Source of the DNA: PMNU01 sp035479375
GTDB taxonomy: Bacteria > Patescibacteriota > Saccharimonadia > Saccharimonadales > UBA4665
Reading direction: 5' to 3'
Assembly (NCBI GenBank): GCA_035479375.1
Contig: DATIIT010000004.1
Coordinates: forward strand, 1 to 64,000
DNA: 64,000 nucleotides
Shown here: positions 49,960-58,239 of the stretch, one piece after another
Numbering within the stretch: position 1 is the first letter of the stretch
Layout of the letters: each line of letters begins with the position of its first letter
The notes under the pieces: model-generated
The model's database searches: none
The model's input: the letters and a program-made list of their open reading frames with translations, nothing else
What the model was told of the DNA's origin: nothing
Made by a program: the position numbers and the translations under genes

Positions 49960-51342
49960 CTATGAAGCTACCGGGTGCGCCCGCTTGGGCACATCTATGA
50001 GGGTGCCTGCATCTAGCTTCTGGTCTATGTGGAGTTTAACTGCCGAGCGTACTTGCGCCACATCACGGCGCAGCTGCGCCACATCACCGTTAAACAGCAA
50101 GCCTTGCACAGCTACAGACCCGCCCTTTGTTATAGGCAAAACCTTATCACCAGGATGGGTAAACTGCATGATTTTATATGCCGAGGGGTGGAAACGCGCT
50201 TCGTCGACGCCCTCCACAGCATAGACAACACCTTCAGATTCTGGGTAAACTTTGAAGACCATGCTGTGGGTGCGGTGCCCATCGCCCATTTCTGGGGGTA
50301 AACCGATTTTGACGAGCAAGTCGTTAAACGCGTGGTCGACCCCGTATGAAACCTCATATACATCCTGCCTCAAGGCTCCAGAACGCGCCGCAATCTCAAT
50401 GACTTTCCAGCCGTCGGCGGTGTTGTAAAGCTCGATATGGGCAATGCTGGAGCGCAATCCGATGGCGTGGATCGCCTGCTCGGCCACCCGTTTGCCGGCC
50501 GCGTCCTCTTCAGCGGTCAGTTCATAGTACGTCTCGGTCTGGTAGATGTAAAACCCTTCAAGACCCATGTGGTAGGCGGATTTGCTCCGCAGGAGCGGCA
50601 AAAGCCAGACTTTGCCTGATGCGTTTACGTAGCCGTCGATAGAGTAGAGGTCGCCCTCCATAAACTCCTCTACGATGATACTTGGCTTACCGTTGCCACG
50701 GTTGCGCTTGTAGGTGTCATGCAAGGCGGCAAAACTGCGCTGCAAGGCGCCACGCAATTCTTGCTCATTATGGACTTTCGTGACGAGTGTTGAGTCCGAG
50801 AGGCCGGTTGGCTTAATGATCATGGGGAAAGCAAGTGCTTGGAGGACTTTGGTAACCTCGGCATCAGCAGCACTCGCCACAGGCTGCACCTTGGGTACGA
50901 GAGTACTGTCATACGCGCCCATGACTTCCCTCATCTTACCCTTGTGCGTCGCCCACTCAAGCGAGCTTTCGCTCGGCCCGAGCACGTATGGCATGTGCGG
51001 CAATGCGCGCTTAAAATGTATCTGGCTGCTCTCGGCACTACAGCAAACCAGAAGCAACCTGTCTTCAAATTGCCTAATTACCTTGCGCAAGCTGGCGTCA
51101 CTCGAAAAGTCGCACAGCAGCTCTTCCAGTGCCCCAGAAGGTGCAGCTAAATTCTGGCCTGATGCCTTTAGGGATTCATCAATCAGCATAATGCCGTGCA
51201 GTGGCCGGCCAAGGCGGACAGCCAATTTTTTAAGCGCCCGCCCATACTGTTCATGGTAGTCGTTAATAAAAACAACAACGTCTTTCGACGGGTCATCAGC
51301 TAGGCTATGCGTATTTTTGGGGGACGACATCTCACGATCCAT
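49960..51342 (-). CDS. ATP-grasp ligase-like protein (paralogue)
   Basis: A 460-residue paralogue of the downstream gene, with matching blocks: 'LAFPMIIKPTGLSDSTLVTK', 'KPSIIVEEFMEGDLYSIDGY', 'SSIAHIELYNTADGWKVIEI' and 'AARSG'. Both have a 'GRPLHG(I)/GRPLTG(V)' start and a C-terminal domain with 'GDKVLPITKGG' / 'GDEALFADKGG'. Two such enzymes in a row suggest a two-step ligation making an oligomer or a modified small peptide. It lies first in the operon; the end of a terminator from the upstream gene precedes it. Confidence 0.85.
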   Translation of the reverse strand: MDREMSSPKNTHSLADDPSKDVVVFINDYHEQYGRALKKLAVRLGRPLHGIMLIDESLKASGQNLAAPSGALEELLCDFSSDASLRKVIRQFEDRLLLVCCSAESSQIHFKRALPHMPYVLGPSESSLEWATHKGKMREVMGAYDSTLVPKVQPVASAADAEVTKVLQALAFPMIIKPTGLSDSTLVTKVHNEQELRGALQRSFAALHDTYKRNRGNGKPSIIVEEFMEGDLYSIDGYVNASGKVWLLPLLRSKSAYHMGLEGFYIYQTETYYELTAEEDAAGKRVAEQAIHAIGLRSSIAHIELYNTADGWKVIEIAARSGALRQDVYEVSYGVDHAFNDLLVKIGLPPEMGDGHRTHSMVFKVYPESEGVVYAVEGVDEARFHPSAYKIMQFTHPGDKVLPITKGGSVAVQGLLFNGDVAQLRRDVAQVRSAVKLHIDQKLDAGTLIDVPKRAHPVAS

Positions 51343-51371
51343 GTCAGCCGCCCACCTTCAAGCGGCAATTA

Positions 51372-51397
51372 AACAAAAAACACCACGAGAGGGTGTC
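51372..51397 (-). terminator. Intrinsic terminator of the glycan operon
   Basis: On the minus strand GACACC-CTCTCGT-GGTGT forms a short hairpin followed by TTTTTTG. It is placed about 95 nt after the stop of the membrane-PIG-L gene and just before the ATP-grasp pair. The stem is short (5 bp), so efficiency is uncertain. Confidence 0.55.
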
Positions 51398-51491
51398 ATG
51401 CACGATCTAACACGTTATATTAGCACAACCACCTTATAAATACAAGGGGGATTTGGCTTTTGGGCAAGGTATAAGGGGCGATCCGGGGCCG

Positions 51492-54245
51492 CTACCGCCC
51501 ATCCTGGTACTCCCGCCCCAAATACGCCTGGAACACGTCGGCAAACTTACAAGGGTGCAACGAGGCGCACACGGCGTTGTCAAACTGGGAGTAGGCGCCA
51601 AAGGCGGCGGTTTTGCTGGCCAGGTCGGTGCCGCCAACGTCGGCCGGCATGCCATGGATGGGGTAGCCAATGTAGTACTTCAGCGGTATCGACACCTTGC
51701 CGTCGAACTGCTGCTGCTCATACTCGGCGTAGGCCTTCTGGGCGAAGCGGCCGGCGGCCAGGTGGTCGCTGTGGTCTGGGTATGGCCCGCCGGTAATGCT
51801 GGCTTGGGTGCGGATTTCGGCCGGCTGGTAGGTGTGCATAAACGCCACAAGCCCGTCGGTGAGCTGCGCGGCGTCATAGTGCGACTGGCCGTCTACCGTC
51901 TCCATGCCCTTAATTTGGGCGGCTTCCAGGCGCGCCAGGCCTTCGTGCCCGGACGAGCCAAACCCCTCACCGTGCAAATTGCCGTCCGGCAGGTTCATGA
52001 AAATGAGCGACACTTTACTGTTGCCCCGTGGGTTGGCCACGGTAACAAACTGGCCGCCCGGCAGCTGCACGATGCGCTGCACCCAGATGTCGGCCGTGCC
52101 CAGCATGCTGGCGTAGGCCGCCTCGGCACCTTGCTGGCGGCCGAGCCAATAGAACGAGCCAGACCCGGCGTCCCCGGCGGTCAAGAACACCGTGCGCACG
52201 CAGTGCCCGGCCTTAAGCTCGTGGTCGATGTCCGGGTTCATAAATAGCAGGTCGTCGTCCTCGTGGGCAACGATATTCATGCTGGACAGCACCATACACG
52301 ACGTATTGGGCAGCTGGTCTAGCGGGATTGGCAGCACCGTGGCCGGCCCGGCGGCCTGGCCGACGTTCACTTTAGGTGCGCTGGCCGCCGTGCCGTGGTC
52401 GTAGAGCAACAGCAACTCTTTGGGTTTGCCCAGTGTGCCTGCCACCAAGCTGCTGGCGTTTGGCTTGCCATAGGCCGCAATGACTTGTTTGAGGCTGCAG
52501 CTGGGGTAATCGGTGAGTTTTTGGTCCAGCGACAACAGGTAGGCGAAGCCGTTGGTGCGCAATTCCGGCTGCCAGGCCTTGCTGCTCAGTATTTGGCGCG
52601 CCTCGGTGCAATTAGACAGCGGCATGACGTGCAGGGCGTTCCCTGACGCCAGCCTGCTGGGCACAACGCGCCAGTAATCGCCCACCAACAACTTGACGCG
52701 GCGCTGCGACATGAGCGAGGCGATGAGCGCGTCCCGGCTATTGACCGTGCTGAGCGCATTGCGTTCGTCCACGTAGGTGCGCAGCGCTACCACACAACCC
52801 AGCGCCAATGCCACCGTTACGGCAGCGCCGGCGGACAAGAGGCGCTTGGATGGCCACTCGTAGCCGCGCGCCACCGTTGCCAAACAGATAAAAATAGCAA
52901 ACAGCCCCACTGCCAGGTAGCGGGCGTCAACGGCGTAGTAATGGTTGCTGGCGATAAACACGGCGCAGGCCACCAGCGTGGTGCCAACCATCATAATAGA
53001 CAGGCGCGAGGGGGCATCCACGGCAGCGCCATCGCCCGCAGCGCGGGAAAAACTACGGCGCACCAGCACAATTGCCGCATACACCCCCGCCGCTACCACC
53101 AATAAGTTAACGGCAAAGGGCAGCAGCCCAAACGACTCCAGGTGCATAAGGGCTTGGTGCGGGATGCCCTTGAGGGTGTTGACGTCGAATGCCGGGTTGG
53201 CGCCCAGGTTGGTAAGAAATCCCAGGAACGCATATGCCGCACCTATGAGCATCCCTTGCGGGCTGTGTACGAACCCGTACGGGCCGGCGCTGGACGACCC
53301 GGCAATATGCGTCACATGCCCAGCCTGCACCAGCCATAGAATAAACAGCGACCCCACCCCGGCGGCCAGCTCACCAAACAGCCAGTTCACCGAAAAGCCG
53401 GCCAAGTCCCACCGCCGCGCCAAGGCGTAGCTAAATAGCGCCAGACAGGCGGCGCCCAGGCCAATCGTCAAAAACAATTTGTCGCTGGCGATAAGCACGC
53501 TCATGGCTGCCACAGCTACCCAAAACGTGCCGGTCTTTATACTTTTTGCACGCAAAAATAAGACCAGACCGGCTATATATAAGACATATTCCAGGTTGCG
53601 GGTGGCAAGCATGGCCATATTCACGGGCAAAAGCGCGCCGGCGTATGGCTGGGCAGGCACGAGCAGCAAAGCCGAGGCGAGCGCCAGGCAAATCGTGCCA
53701 AACACCAGCGGGCGGCGCTCGATGCGGTACAACACAAAGGCCAGCAGCCCCACCGTCGCCAAGACAACCGCCACCGTTGCTACCACAAACGAGCCAGCGG
53801 AAAACCCGGCCAACTTTATCACCAAAAACAGCGGCCACTTAAACAGGAAGGTGTGCTGGCCGGGCAATAGCGCGTCCTTAAAGGTGCTGGCATGCTCCAA
53901 CAAGTATGAGTTGACCAGTTGGTCGGCATTGCCCGATTGCACGCGCGCGCCCAGCAGGCTCCACAACAGTGTCGTGGCCGCCAAGACCACCAGCGCCAGC
54001 AGCACGTACAGCCGGGCAAACATGGACGAGCCAGAGAATAGGCGTAGCCGGCCCGCCCAACCGCGGGCAGTTTCGCCCTGCCCCACCTCGGGCGATGGTG
54101 CGGATTTTTCTGGAGACGGTGCCGCCGCTACCGGCGCATTGCCCGGCACAGCAAGTGCGGCAGGCAGCCCAGCCGCTGCGGGCTTGCTTACGCCATCCAA
54201 TTTTTTGGCTGTTTTCTTTGCCACCCGTTTTTTGCTGCCTTTCAC
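51492..54245 (-). CDS. Membrane glycosyltransferase-like protein fused to a PIG-L deacetylase domain
   Basis: A 917-residue protein in three parts. Residues 1-75 are a Lys/Ala/Pro-rich cytoplasmic tail. Residues 80-500 hold ten to twelve membrane helices like those of the protein at 32824-34461, followed by a soluble region shared with it ('LVGDYWRVVPSRLASG'). The last 270 residues, absent from the paralogue, are a PIG-L domain: 'NIVAHEDDDLLFMNPDI' (AHxDD with Glu in place of Pro) and 'PDHSDHLAAGRFAQKAY'. A single protein could transfer and deacetylate a sugar at the membrane. It follows GtrA by 29 nt in one operon with a GT2 enzyme. Confidence 0.82.
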   Translation of the reverse strand: MKGSKKRVAKKTAKKLDGVSKPAAAGLPAALAVPGNAPVAAAPSPEKSAPSPEVGQGETARGWAGRLRLFSGSSMFARLYVLLALVVLAATTLLWSLLGARVQSGNADQLVNSYLLEHASTFKDALLPGQHTFLFKWPLFLVIKLAGFSAGSFVVATVAVVLATVGLLAFVLYRIERRPLVFGTICLALASALLLVPAQPYAGALLPVNMAMLATRNLEYVLYIAGLVLFLRAKSIKTGTFWVAVAAMSVLIASDKLFLTIGLGAACLALFSYALARRWDLAGFSVNWLFGELAAGVGSLFILWLVQAGHVTHIAGSSSAGPYGFVHSPQGMLIGAAYAFLGFLTNLGANPAFDVNTLKGIPHQALMHLESFGLLPFAVNLLVVAAGVYAAIVLVRRSFSRAAGDGAAVDAPSRLSIMMVGTTLVACAVFIASNHYYAVDARYLAVGLFAIFICLATVARGYEWPSKRLLSAGAAVTVALALGCVVALRTYVDERNALSTVNSRDALIASLMSQRRVKLLVGDYWRVVPSRLASGNALHVMPLSNCTEARQILSSKAWQPELRTNGFAYLLSLDQKLTDYPSCSLKQVIAAYGKPNASSLVAGTLGKPKELLLLYDHGTAASAPKVNVGQAAGPATVLPIPLDQLPNTSCMVLSSMNIVAHEDDDLLFMNPDIDHELKAGHCVRTVFLTAGDAGSGSFYWLGRQQGAEAAYASMLGTADIWVQRIVQLPGGQFVTVANPRGNSKVSLIFMNLPDGNLHGEGFGSSGHEGLARLEAAQIKGMETVDGQSHYDAAQLTDGLVAFMHTYQPAEIRTQASITGGPYPDHSDHLAAGRFAQKAYAEYEQQQFDGKVSIPLKYYIGYPIHGMPADVGGTDLASKTAAFGAYSQFDNAVCASLHPCKFADVFQAYLGREYQDGR

Positions 54246-54274
54246 GTAATTTCCGGTGTAATTTTACATTTCTT

Positions 54275-54691
54275 TCAGTATATAAGGTCGCTGTCTGATT
54301 TGAAAATGCGCGTCTTATACAGGTAAAAATTCCAGGTAACAGTAACGCCGAGCGCCAACGTACGGCTGGCCACGGCTGGTACATGCGGCGTCAACGCCTT
54401 CGTAACTGCCAGGGTGAACCCAAAATTAAACAGTACCAGCAGCGTGACCGCAACAAACTGAGGCAGCACGATGCGCCGGTGCGTCCGCGTATCGCCAAAG
54501 GCCACAAATTTTTGCAGCACAAACGACACCACCAGCCCCACCCAAAACCCGGTGCCCACGGCAACCACCGGGCTGGCGCCCAGCCGCTGTGCCAGCACAA
54601 TAACGGCCAATTCCAGCACATACACGCTGCCGCCCACTAACACGTAGCGGACGCCGCGCCGGCGCAGCAAGCCCTGCACGCGGGGCTTCAC
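54275..54691 (-). CDS. GtrA-like flippase-type membrane protein
   Basis: A 138-residue protein with four helices. 'GVRYVLVGGSVYVLELAVIV' and 'FVLQKFVAFGDTRTHRRIVL' fit the GtrA family, small membrane proteins thought to flip polyprenyl-phosphate-linked sugars. It overlaps the GT2 gene by 4 nt, the usual gtrA-gtrB partnership. Confidence 0.9.
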   Translation of the reverse strand: MKPRVQGLLRRRGVRYVLVGGSVYVLELAVIVLAQRLGASPVVAVGTGFWVGLVVSFVLQKFVAFGDTRTHRRIVLPQFVAVTLLVLFNFGFTLAVTKALTPHVPAVASRTLALGVTVTWNFYLYKTRIFKSDSDLIY

Positions 54692-55647
54692 AGCCGCACC
54701 GACCGTTCTTGGTCGATGACGTAGAGCGGGCGGTTTTGCGTCTCGGTATGGATGTGCGACAGATAGAGGCCAATAATCCCCTGCGACAGCAACAGTACGC
54801 CCACCAGCACCAGCAGCAGCACCGTCAGGTAGGCACCCCCTGTGGCGCGTATACCCAACGGGTCGCCCAACAGAAAATTCCCCAGCATCACCATCATGAG
54901 CAACAAGGACACCGGCAGCACAATGGCGCCAATATATGCCGTGATGTATAACGGTGAAATGCTGAGCGAAATAACGCTGTCTATAGACAGTTTAAACAGT
55001 TTTTTGAGCGAGTAGCCCGCCTCCCCAGCCAGCCGCGGCTTCGCCTTAAACTGTATGTACTCGCGCGGGAACCCGAGCCAATCGATGAGCCCGCGGGTGA
55101 TGCGGTTATGCTCGCTAAGCCGGCTGAATTCGCGCTGCACACTGGCGTCAATCAACTGGAAATCACTGAGCCCGGGCACTAATTTCATGCCCGTAAAGCG
55201 GTTGAATATCCAGTAGAACAGCTTTGAGCCGTGGCGCTTGCGGAAACCTTCGTTTTGGTTAGCAACCCGGATGCCAACCACCACTTTGCGCCCAGCGCGC
55301 CAACGTTCAATGAACTGCGGAATAAGTTCTACCGGATGTTGCCCGTCGGCGTCAAGCATAATTATTGCCTTGCCGCGCGCCTCGTGGATGCCGGCGGTGG
55401 TGGCCGTTTCTTTGCCAAAATTGCGCGACAAGCTTATGACGCGCACCGGCTTGCAATGCGCGGCGATCTCCTGCAAAACGCGGAACGTGCTGTCTGTGCT
55501 CCCGTCATTACAGTACAAAATTTCATAGTTACTTGGGGCGGCGACATCCATAATGGGCGCCAACGAGTCATGGAAGGCGCGCAAGCCGGGGCCCTCATTA
55601 AAGACGGGAACCACGACGGACAGTAGGCAGTGTTCTGGTTCAGGCAT
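54688..55647 (-). CDS. GT2 polyprenyl-phosphate glycosyltransferase (GtrB/DPM-like)
   Basis: A 319-residue enzyme. The GT-A domain has 'VVVPVFNEGPGLRAFHDSL', 'EILYCNDGSTDSTFRVLQEI' and 'AIIMLDADGQHPVELIPQFI' (DxD), then 'NRITRGLIDWLGFPREYIQF'. Two C-terminal helices anchor it, as in GtrB. It loads a sugar on undecaprenyl phosphate for transfer outside the cell. It is the first gene of an operon with GtrA and the membrane-PIG-L protein, whose products could flip and then transfer and deacetylate the sugar. TATACT at 55681-55686 (minus) is a likely -10 box. Confidence 0.95.
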   Translation of the reverse strand: MPEPEHCLLSVVVPVFNEGPGLRAFHDSLAPIMDVAAPSNYEILYCNDGSTDSTFRVLQEIAAHCKPVRVISLSRNFGKETATTAGIHEARGKAIIMLDADGQHPVELIPQFIERWRAGRKVVVGIRVANQNEGFRKRHGSKLFYWIFNRFTGMKLVPGLSDFQLIDASVQREFSRLSEHNRITRGLIDWLGFPREYIQFKAKPRLAGEAGYSLKKLFKLSIDSVISLSISPLYITAYIGAIVLPVSLLLMMVMLGNFLLGDPLGIRATGGAYLTVLLLVLVGVLLLSQGIIGLYLSHIHTETQNRPLYVIDQERSVRL

Positions 55648-55733
55648 ACGCTCTTCTATAGTTTGCTGGAATATTCCCCATAGTATAGCGTATTTTGGCG
55701 TTCCAATACATAAGGTTTTCTGGGGGGCGATAC

Positions 55734-55766
55734 GCTCAGACTAGCCCACCCAAAGATAGTCTGAGC
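55734..55766. repeat. Inverted repeat in the intergenic gap
   Basis: GCTCAGACTA and TAGTCTGAGC are perfect 10-bp inverted arms around a 13-nt loop. No T tract follows on either strand, so it is an operator-like or RNA hairpin rather than a clear terminator. Confidence 0.6.
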
Positions 55767-56052
55767 ACGCCAGACCCGGCCGGACGACGTGCATGGCGGC
55801 TGCTGCATTGGCCAGTTAGCTTTGTAAGAAGAGGAGTTTTCGCTAAAGGGAGCCCGGTATATCTCTGCAGCCTGCACGATCCACCATTTTTTATTATTGA
55901 GCTGAATTATTAAAAGAATACTAACTATGCGATGATTCTGTTATTTATACAAACGGCTGCCCCGCGCCAAACCTGTGGATTAATGTATTAAAAGTTAATG
56001 ACAAGTTAACCTACGCACTGGTAGGATAGGGGTACGAGGGAATCGTTCTGCT
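55767..56052 (+). other. Intergenic region before the two-component operon
   Basis: The gap 55648-56052 holds the promoter of the leftward glycan operon, the inverted repeat, and A+T-rich sequence. A candidate promoter for the response regulator is TGACAA, 17 bp, TAGGAT ending about 24 nt before the ATG. I see no ORF or RNA gene here. Confidence 0.5.
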
Positions 56053-56760
56053 ATGAAGTTACTGCTGATTGAGGATAACAAACCACTGGCCGACAGCTTA
56101 AAAAAACAACTGGGTAAAACATTTATTATTGATGCCGTCCGCAGCGGCGAAGAGGGCATGCAGCAGGCCATCAGCGGCAGCTACGACATTATTGTGCTCG
56201 ACCTCGGCTTGCCGGACAAAAACGGCCATGACGTTTGCCGAGGCATCCGGGCAAATGGCATCAGCATCCCCATCCTTGTACTGACCGGTGTCGATGACAT
56301 CTCCAGCCGTGTCGCCCTGCTCGACGACGGTGCCGATGACTACCTCACCAAGCCCTTCAACGTCGCTGAGCTGCGCGCCCGGCTCGGCGCCCTGCTGCGC
56401 CGGCCCACAAACACTTACACCTCAAGCGTGCTCACCGTGCGCGACCTCACCCTCGACCCCACACGCCGCTCAGTGCAGCGCGGTGGCGTGCCCATCGCCC
56501 TGCGCCGCAAGGAATTCGACATCCTGGAGTACCTCGTGCGCAACCAAGGCCGGCCAGTAACGCGGGCCATGATCCTCGACCACGCCTGGGACGGCAGCAA
56601 AGATGCCTGGAACAACACGGTTGATGTCCACATCAAACACCTGCGGGACAAAATCGACCGCCCCTTTGACAGCACGCTTATCCAGACTGCCTATGGCATC
56701 GGCTATATGGTAGAGGCCGCAAACGCAACAAAGGAGAAAGGAGGCAGCTATTATGAGTGA
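56053..56760 (+). CDS. OmpR/PhoB-type response regulator
   Basis: A 235-residue regulator. The receiver domain has acidic 'IEDN', phosphoacceptor Asp50 in 'IIVLDLGLPD', Thr in 'ILVLTG' and Lys in 'DYLTKPFN'. The C-terminal winged helix is complete ('ALRRKEFDILEYLVRNQGRP', 'NTVDVHIKHLRDKI', 'TAYGIGYM'). It is the first gene of an operon with a tiny ORF, a histidine kinase and a terpene-synthase-like enzyme, so it probably controls that operon or is controlled by the same signal. Confidence 0.97.
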   Translation: MKLLLIEDNKPLADSLKKQLGKTFIIDAVRSGEEGMQQAISGSYDIIVLDLGLPDKNGHDVCRGIRANGISIPILVLTGVDDISSRVALLDDGADDYLTKPFNVAELRARLGALLRRPTNTYTSSVLTVRDLTLDPTRRSVQRGGVPIALRRKEFDILEYLVRNQGRPVTRAMILDHAWDGSKDAWNNTVDVHIKHLRDKIDRPFDSTLIQTAYGIGYMVEAANATKEKGGSYYE

Positions 56761-56869
56761 CGCAATCACCACGATCTTAACCGACGCCAGCGTACGCAAC
56801 GGCTCAGAACAATCACTGTTTGACAGCAATGTAGCCTACAACGCATGGCTTAATGTGGAACAAAACTAA
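56753..56869 (+). CDS. 38-residue ORF between regulator and kinase
   Basis: The ATG at 56753 overlaps the regulator stop by 8 nt and has an AGGAGAAAGGAGG-type ribosome-binding site, the strongest in the operon. It reads 'MSDAITTILTDASVRNGSEQ' and then 'SLFDSNVAYNAWLNVEQN', ending 3 nt before the kinase start. No hydrophobic stretch is present. It may be a small regulatory protein or a leader that couples translation of the kinase. Confidence 0.6.
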   Translation: MSDAITTILTDASVRNGSEQSLFDSNVAYNAWLNVEQN

Positions 56870-56872
56870 GTA

Positions 56873-58234
56873 ATGGGCCGATTCTACAAGCGGTTTATCG
56901 AACCGCAACAGCACAATGAAGATACACGCAACCGCGAACTCGTGTTAAACGTGTTGGTGGCGGGTACCATTGTGCTGTTTGGATTGGCCTTTTTGCTATT
57001 ATTGGTAAGCATTTTTGGGGCGCATAACTGGTACGTGGCCACCCGTGCAGTCGTGACCGGAGCCGGGCTGCTGGCTGCGGTTATCACTTACTACCTGTCA
57101 CGCTCCGGGCGGCACACTGCCGCGGCGTATCTTTTGCTGGGCCTATATGGCGCCATTACAGTGGGCACACTGTACCGCTGGGGGGCTACAGTGCCGACGG
57201 GGCTGTTGTTGCTAGGGCTACTGGTGGTGCTGTCTGGCATTGTTTTGGGCGCACGCGCGATTCCTTGGACATTCGGGCTCATCGTAGTCGTCATAGGGGT
57301 TGTGCGCGCGTTGGAACTGCACAGTGTTATCCACTCAGATTTGCGGAACTGGACAGCGCAGCCGCTCGGCCTGGGGACAGTAGTGGGCTGCTGCTTGCTG
57401 TTTGGCATCCTGGCAACGGTCTCCTGGCTATATACCTCGCAAATGGAGCGGTCGCTGCAGCGCGCCCGGCGCGCCGAGGCGGCACTCATCCGCCAAAAAG
57501 ACCTTTTGGAGGTCACGGTAGAGCGCCGCACCCGCCAGCTGCAGGCCGCGCAGTTTGAAAAAGTGCAGCAAATGTACCGTTTTGCCGAGCTCGGCCAGCT
57601 CAGCACCGCGCTCATGCACGACCTTGCCAACCACCTCACCACCCTTGGGCTGGACATTGAAGGGCTCGAAGAAGATACCCGCTCCAGCGCGCTCAAACGT
57701 GCCAAGCGCAGCATCCACTATATAGACGACATGGTGGGGCGTGTGCGCGACCAGCTGCACGGCCGCGCCGAAATCCGGCCGTTTTCGGTGGCGCCAGAAA
57801 TTGACGAGATTGTCAGCCTCATGTCCCACCGCGCCCACACCAGCGCTGTACACATAGTATGGGAGGCGCCGGCCAACAAAAAGGCGCTGCGCATTGTGGG
57901 CGAGCCAATCCGCTTCCGGCAGATGCTCGCCAATTTGGTGGGCAACGCCATTGACGCCTACCCGGACAAATCTGGGGGCAGCCCGCGCGAGGTCGTTATC
58001 ACTACCGCATTACAAGGGGAGGACGTTGTCGTTACCGTTAACGACTGGGGGCGCGGCATCCTGCCGGCCGACCGCGCCAAACTATTCGACGCGTTTTTCA
58101 GCACCAAAAAAACCGGCATGGGCATGGGGTTGTTCATGGCCAAGCAGATTGTTGAGGAGCACTTCCACGGCCGCCTCGCCCTCGACGACACACAAACACA
58201 CACCGCCTTCGTGGTGGCCGTGCCGCGAAAGTAA
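56873..58234 (+). CDS. Sensor histidine kinase
   Basis: A 453-residue membrane kinase. Residues 20-180 form about six helices with short loops, so the sensor is within the membrane. A coiled coil (195-235) leads to the dimerisation helix with His249 in 'LSTALMHDLANHLTTLGLDI', and the ATPase domain has 'MLANLVGNAIDAY' (N box), 'VNDWGRGILP' (G1), 'FFSTKKTGMGMGLFMAKQIV' (F/G2). It should phosphorylate the regulator encoded upstream. The terpene-synthase-like gene begins 5 nt after its stop. Confidence 0.95.
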   Translation: MGRFYKRFIEPQQHNEDTRNRELVLNVLVAGTIVLFGLAFLLLLVSIFGAHNWYVATRAVVTGAGLLAAVITYYLSRSGRHTAAAYLLLGLYGAITVGTLYRWGATVPTGLLLLGLLVVLSGIVLGARAIPWTFGLIVVVIGVVRALELHSVIHSDLRNWTAQPLGLGTVVGCCLLFGILATVSWLYTSQMERSLQRARRAEAALIRQKDLLEVTVERRTRQLQAAQFEKVQQMYRFAELGQLSTALMHDLANHLTTLGLDIEGLEEDTRSSALKRAKRSIHYIDDMVGRVRDQLHGRAEIRPFSVAPEIDEIVSLMSHRAHTSAVHIVWEAPANKKALRIVGEPIRFRQMLANLVGNAIDAYPDKSGGSPREVVITTALQGEDVVVTVNDWGRGILPADRAKLFDAFFSTKKTGMGMGLFMAKQIVEEHFHGRLALDDTQTHTAFVVAVPRK

Positions 58235-58239
58235 CCGGG

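Noticed and set aside
55022..55033. Further copy of CCCCAGCC
   Set aside because: It lies inside the GT2 coding sequence in frame, lacks the left arm, and is far from the array, so it is a chance match.
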